Below are positions 59,331 to 64,000 of a stretch of DNA of 64,000 nt, one piece after another. Source of the DNA: Meloidogyne chitwoodi (lineage: Eukaryota > Nematoda > Chromadorea > Rhabditida > Meloidogynidae); NCBI GenBank assembly GCA_015183035.1, contig JACZZP010000014.1:1612001-1676000 (forward strand), written 5' to 3'. The notes beneath the pieces are model-generated. The model searched no databases and was not told where the DNA came from. It worked only from the letters and a program-made list of their open reading frames with translations. The first letter of the stretch is position 1. Every line of letters starts with the position of its first letter. The translations under genes and the position numbers were made by a program.

Positions 59331-59688
59331 AAAAGACGATTCAGAGTCGGCCGATTCAGAGTAGCTCGTATAACTTTTTTCAATTTAAATCTTTTCAAAT
59401 AATTTTTATGTCATTCGAAAGAACTGGAAAAATTAAGATTTTCACTAATTTGACTGATCATCAATTGATTTTAAAAAAAGTTATGCCCGAAAATCACGAT
59501 TTTACAATTTTAACGCACTTTGACTTGTTGTTGAGTGATCTGATTGGATCAGCCCAATTGGTTAAATTTATCCTCTTATCGGATGCTTTCGATTAATAAA
59601 AGAAATATTCAGATCGGTTAAGAAATAAAAAAGTTATGGCCAAAAACAAGCGGCTACGCTGAATCAGCCGACTCTGAATCGTCCCATA
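59331..59688. mobile_element. GATTCAGAGTCGGCC element, copy 3 (inverted)
   Basis: Ends AGACGATTCAGAGTCGGCCG and CAGCCGACTCTGAATCGTCC. It lies between copies D and E at the position expected from the A-B unit read in reverse. Confidence 0.8.
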
Positions 59689-59892
59689 CCCTCCAAAGTT
59701 TCATCTTTTTAGCAGGTTTATAGTAAACTGAGCTGCTCACATCAAGGTAAATTGAAGATATAAAATGAAAGCTTTAATAACCTTAAATTTTAAAACATAT
59801 AAAAACCGATATAAACAAACACATCTATCATAATTCAAATTCTACTATCATCAATACAATTCTTCTTTGCTTTCAACAACAACAAAACAATA

Positions 59893-60360
59893 ATGAAGTC
59901 AATCATCTTCAACAACAACAATAGCAATGGATCTTCTTGGAAAAAGCAGGCAATGCTTGTCAATATTTTGGCACTTTCCATCATTGTTCTATTGTTGCTG
60001 ATTGAACAAGTCAACACAAAAGAAATGCATGTTAATATTGACTTGAAAGATGACGTTACTAAATTTGATACTACCAAGGCGGAGAACTTAAAAACTGAAA
60101 CTACAAAGGCGGAGACGGCAAAAGAAGGAAAAGTAAAAAAACTTTTGATTAATTTGAAAAAATTGTTTTTTAAATTTTAGTTGGAGAATTTGGCGGCTGC
60201 TGAGAATCTGTTCAGGAGAGAAGATGTCGACGATCCAGAATTTGATAAAAAACAAACAACCTTGTTTATACTTGAAATTGTTTGTACAATAATATATTAT
60301 GTCATTTGCGCTGGTTGTTGTAGTGCTATAATCTACTCTACTATTAGAGCATTGAAGTAA
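59893..60360 (+). CDS. Cluster copy E: most diverged member
   Basis: Exon 1 (59893-60132) has the same first 44 residues as copies B-D, then MHVNIDLKDDVTKFD and an extension with repeated TTKAE motifs (TTKAENLKTETTKAETAKEG). The intron is 48 bases. Exon 2 (60181-60360) is unlike the others: LENLAAAENLFRREDVDDPE, then a hydrophobic stretch IVCTIIYYVICAGCCSAIIY ending TIRALK. About 139 residues. The architecture (leader, charged loop, Cys-containing membrane segment, short basic end) is preserved although exon 2 sequence is not. Its 3' UTR also differs, so it split off first or gained a new 3' half. Confidence 0.7.
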
Positions 60361-60887
60361 TAGAAGGAATAAAACAAAACAGAAGTGCCAAATTAGAAGA
60401 AAATTTTAAGTAAATGAAAATAAAAAAATAATAAATATGCTTCTGTATTCACTATATTCTTTTTGTATTTCTTATATATTGTTGTTATTTGAATATACAT
60501 TTTCTTTATAAATGTTTATTTTCTTAAAGTAGCATGAAAGTTAGAAATATTGAATATTAGAGATTTAGAAAATTGGTATTTTGAAAAGTTCTCCATTGAC
60601 CATTTTGTAATAAATCAACTATTGACCATTTTGTAACAGAAAGCCGATGCGAGTTTTAACTGCTGGGCATGAATCGATACATTCGCGAAAAATTTGTTAA
60701 AATTTCAATTCGTAATTTAAAGATAATTTATCACAAAAAATAAGTTATAAAAGTAGTAAAACAAAATTTGAATAGAAAAAAAATAAAATAATTTAAATTA
60801 GTTAACAAAAATTAACATAATATTCTTAAATAATTTTACAATATTAAAAAAAAACCTTTTTTAAAAATAAAAACCAATTAAAAATAA
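60361..60887. other. Intergenic region between copy E and COG5
   Basis: AT-rich. It contains two copies of TATTGACCATTTTGTAA-like sequence (60594-60645). Nothing else recognised; the two genes converge here. Confidence 0.5.
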
Positions 60888-63800
60888 TTATTCACAAATA
60901 ATATTATTATTTATTAATTGATTTAAAAGAGGAAATTGTTTAACAAATTCTGTTCCTCCTCTAGAAATAACAGATTGCTTATAAACATCTAAAAGTCCTT
61001 TAAGAAATCGCCAACGTTCCATATCAGAATGTTTATTAAACCAATTAACATATTCTACTATTGTCCATCCAGCTCTTTAAAAATTTTTAATTAAAAAAAC
61101 ATTTTTTCTTACGAAGTGTGTGGAGAACATAGCTCAGAATCACTTGAACAAATTAACATATGAGCAATAAACCACTGGGGTACTGGAGATGAATTTAAAC
61201 AACGCTAAAAATGAATTTAAAAAATTTTTTGTTTATAAAAAAATTTTATTTTACAATTTTTAAATTTTAAAACACTAAAAATCGACCAAGAAAAATATTT
61301 ACCCCTGCCGGGACTCGAACCCGGATCGTCGGTTGACTACATAATAATAGGAGACCGACGCCTTCTCCATTAGGCCACAAGGGCAATTATGAAGAAAAGC
61401 AATTTTTAAGTTAAGTAATAAATAAAAAATAATAATATTTAAATTAACTGTTAAAGCATTCGTTTGTCTCTGCTGGTCATCTTCCATTGCATGTTGCATC
61501 TCCTCAAATTTATTAGGCATTGATTGAATAAAATTTTGTATTTGGATATATGAATTGAACATTTTGGAATATTTATTGTCAAAAATCTTTAAGAAAATTT
61601 TTTAAATTTTTAAAAAAAAAACCTGAAGGCCATTTTTACATAAATAATCAAAATCTCTAATAAATCTGTTAACATTAACTTGATTTTGAGGACGAATAAG
61701 AGAAATATGAAGCAAATATTGTTCTATACAAAAATTTATGAAAGAAGGTAATATATCGAATGATTCATTTAATGGCCTTAATTGGACACAATGTTGACGA
61801 AAAACTCTTAAAAATAAATAAAAATTTAATTATAATTTTTATTTATTCTTTTTTCAATTAAAAAATAAATAAAAAATATTTATTTTAAACTAAAAAAAAT
61901 ATTTTTTAAAATAAGAAAACCTCAAATGCCCACAAAGTTCTTTAATATAATCTGAAGAACTTGCTGATGAAGGAAGTGAATTAGTCATATTTTCTTCATG
62001 CATAGATGCTAAAACTAAAGAAACAAGTCCACGCATTGCATCAACCTTTTTTTAAATTGAAAATTTAATTTTTTTAATTTATTAAAAAAAATTTTTAAAA
62101 ATTTCCTTAATTTATTATTCTATTATTTACCTCAAATTCCTATTTTTATTTTTAAAATTAAAAAAAAAATACTATGGTTTCCAAGGCTGGTTTAATTAAA
62201 GAATTAAAAGGAGCATTCAAATTTGGCCAATATCTAAATTTTAAAAAATTAATAAATTAAAATTAATTAAAAAAAAGAAACTTGATCATTTCATGTGCAA
62301 TATTTAATATTTGATAATTTTTTATTTGTTCTTTAGAAACTCTTCCAATAAATCGAAGTTCTTCTTCTTCACCAAATTTTAAATTATTTTCTAATTTTAC
62401 TGCAATATATTTTAATGCTTTTCCTATATTTATTTCCATTTCATTTTGAAGATTTTTGTCCCAAACAACACTCGCTAATTCTGCACGAAGTATTGAATTT
62501 AACTGACAAAAATATAATAAGGATATTTATTTTAATTATACGCACAAAATGTCCGCAAGTTTTTGTCCGTAAATTTAACAATTTTTATTTTTCTCATAGC
62601 TATTTATACGAAAAGTTGATGATCCATTTTATTATATTTTAGCAAAGATTGTCGATTTTATGCCTTCAAAATAATTTATAAAATATAAATTGCGGACAAA
62701 AACTTGCGGACAAATATGTGCAATAATAAATACAGATTTCCTCAATATTTATTTTTTTCAAATAAATTGAAGTATTTATTCTAAACTTGGATATTCTTCA
62801 AAGATTAAAATTTAAAAAAAGACTCAATTTAAAAAAAATTAAAATTTATTTTAAACCTTTTCAACAATTATAGCTTCTCTATTTTCATCCTGTTCCAAAA
62901 TTTGATCAATTGCAGAAAACAAACCAGCAAGAGATTGGCTATGAATACTTGTTTTTAATGGATGTAATGCATCACTAAAATAAATTATTTTCTTTAAATA
63001 TTCGATAAATTAATTAAAAATAAACCGAATAACATTAGCAACAGAATCTGAATGTGATCCCAAAGATTTATAAATTGTTTGAACTAAACGCATTGCATAT
63101 GGAGCATTTGTTGGTACCTAAAAAAAGAATAAATTTATAAAGCAAAAAAGGTGAAAATAAAAAGAATTTAAAAAAGAGTAGAAAAAGAGCCAAAAAATTT
63201 GGGGTCAACCCTAAAGATCAACTCAAAGATTTCAGTTGTTTTATTCAAAAGGTTCAAGTGTAAGTGTTAAGGGTATAACACAGTCTTTGTTAATGCAATC
63301 TTTAATTTTATTAAATTTGAGCTGTTGGAGGACCATTATTGTGTTTTTTATTTTATTTTTATAAAGTTGATGTATAGAGGTAGATTAAAATTAAAAATAA
63401 ATAAATTAAAAATACCCTATTTGCAATAACTTTTCCAACAAGACGAGCAAAATGTTGAGCATTTTCAATACCTTAAAATACAACTCTATTTAATATTATT
63501 TATCTTTAAAAAGAAACCTAAAAGTTGAAATTGTTCCATTTGATTGTGCAATTTAGTTCCCAATTGAGGCAAAAATTTGCTAGCCTTTTCAGTGTTGGAT
63601 TGTGCACCTAATTGCAAAAAAAGGGCATCAAGTTCACGAAGTGATTCATCCATTAATGAAGAAAGTTCTTTTTGATAAATTGTTGGGTTATCTTTTTTAA
63701 AAAAGAAATAATTTTTTAAGGTATATTTAATTATTTTACTGACAAATGTCCGCAAGTTTTTGTCCGCAAGAAGTAGATAATATTTATTTTACTTAAAGGA

Positions 63801-64000
63801 TTATTTTAAAAAATATTTTTGAGTCACAATTATTATAAAAAATTATTATAAATTTTTTATAATAAATATTTAAGATATCAAAAGATAGTGAAACCAAAAA
63901 AATTCAAATTTTACAAAAATTAGTTAAAATTAAAAAATTTAAACTCTAAACTCCCTGAACCTATCCAACAAAAATAAATAAAAATTGTATAATTCTACAT
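60888..64000 (-). CDS. COG5: COG5: conserved oligomeric Golgi complex subunit 5, 3' part
   Basis: COG5 belongs to lobe B of the COG tether, needed for retrograde vesicle traffic within the Golgi. The C-terminal exon (60888-61079) reads GWTIVEYVNWFNKHSDMERW, FLKGLLDVYKQSVISRGGTE and FPLLNQLINN, matching the family's C-terminal block with its YxQSVxSRxGxEF core. Upstream exons include YIKELCGHLR, FIRDFDYLCKNGLQ, MRGLVSLVLASMHEENM, NSILRAELASVVWDKNLQNE, SIHSQSLAGLFSAIDQILEQ and, farthest 5', KELSSLMDESLRELDALFLQ (about 63640). The N-terminus lies beyond 64000. Introns hold a tRNA-Arg gene and TCCGCAA-type MITEs. Identification rests mainly on the C-terminal block. Confidence 0.82.
61300..61384 (-). 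tRNA. tRNA-Arg(CCT) with 13-base intron
   Basis: The minus strand starts GCCCTTGTGGCCTAATGGAG and ends CCCGGCAGGGGTA. Stems: acceptor GCCCTTG/CAGGGGT, anticodon stem TCGGT/ACCGA around CTCCTA, T-arm CCGGGTTCGAGTCCCGG. Anticodon CCT reads AGG (Arg). A 13-base intron TTATTATGTAGTC follows position 37. A-box TGGCCTAATGG and B-box GGTTCGAGTCC are intact. It is nested in a COG5 intron, same strand. Confidence 0.93.
62541..62717. mobile_element. TCCGCAA-type MITE in a COG5 intron
   Basis: Arms GCACAAAATGTCCGCAAGTT and AACTTGCGGACAAATATGTG flank about 130 bases of AT-rich interior. Confidence 0.8.
63741..63775. mobile_element. TCCGCAA-type end, solo
   Basis: AAATGTCCGCAAGTTTTTGT then CCGCAAG matches one arm of the element at 62541. 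No partner arm is visible before the window ends. Confidence 0.6.

Overview
The window looks like nuclear DNA of a nematode, most likely a clade IV plant parasite such as a root-knot nematode (Meloidogyne); the species is inferred, not shown. It is very AT-rich. Genes are split by tiny introns of about 45-60 bases that often begin GTTTTT and end TTTTAG. Gene content is animal-like: RBR ubiquitin ligase, DEG/ENaC channel, Integrator INTS11, kinesin-II KAP3, COG5, ZFR and EDC3, plus a U2 snRNA and an intron-containing tRNA-Arg. CDS coordinates below are genomic spans that include introns.

Layout: 1-2.6 kb, RNF216-like E3 ligase (+, 5' part cut off). 2.9-5.2 kb, lysosomal phospholipase A2/LCAT-family gene (-). 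5.7-12.0 kb, a DEG/ENaC channel gene (-) whose introns hold seven copies of one short palindromic transposon and a nested U2 snRNA gene. 14.1-17.4 kb, ZFR (-). 17.4-24.5 kb, a decayed repeat-rich zone with a FAN1 relic duplicated as a ~0.8 kb inverted repeat and a frameshifted ribosomal protein eS10 copy, bounded by direct repeats. 24.6-29.6 kb, SNRNP27, an unusual EDC3 and COA5/PET191 (all +). 29.6-38.7 kb, an AT-rich gene desert. 38.7-43.8 kb, three genes I do not recognise. 44.1-47.1 kb, INTS11 (+). 47.3-60.4 kb, a five-copy cluster of small membrane or secreted proteins interrupted by KAP3 (+, 52.3-56.1 kb). 60.9-64 kb, COG5 (-, its 5' end lies beyond the window) with tRNA-Arg(CCT) in an intron.

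The most notable region is the five-gene cluster. Each gene has two exons: an almost invariant first exon (Asn-rich N-terminus plus one hydrophobic segment) and a second exon whose middle differs strongly between copies while still keeping a C-terminal membrane segment. Promoters and, in four copies, 3' UTRs are also nearly identical. Three duplication units carry a stray fragment of the last INTS11 exon, all with the same internal deletion, so the duplication history can be read. One copy has taken a 1.7 kb intron insertion containing about 70 perfect copies of a 15-base repeat. I do not recognise this family. The other genes are unrelated housekeeping functions, and nothing suggests an operon linking them.
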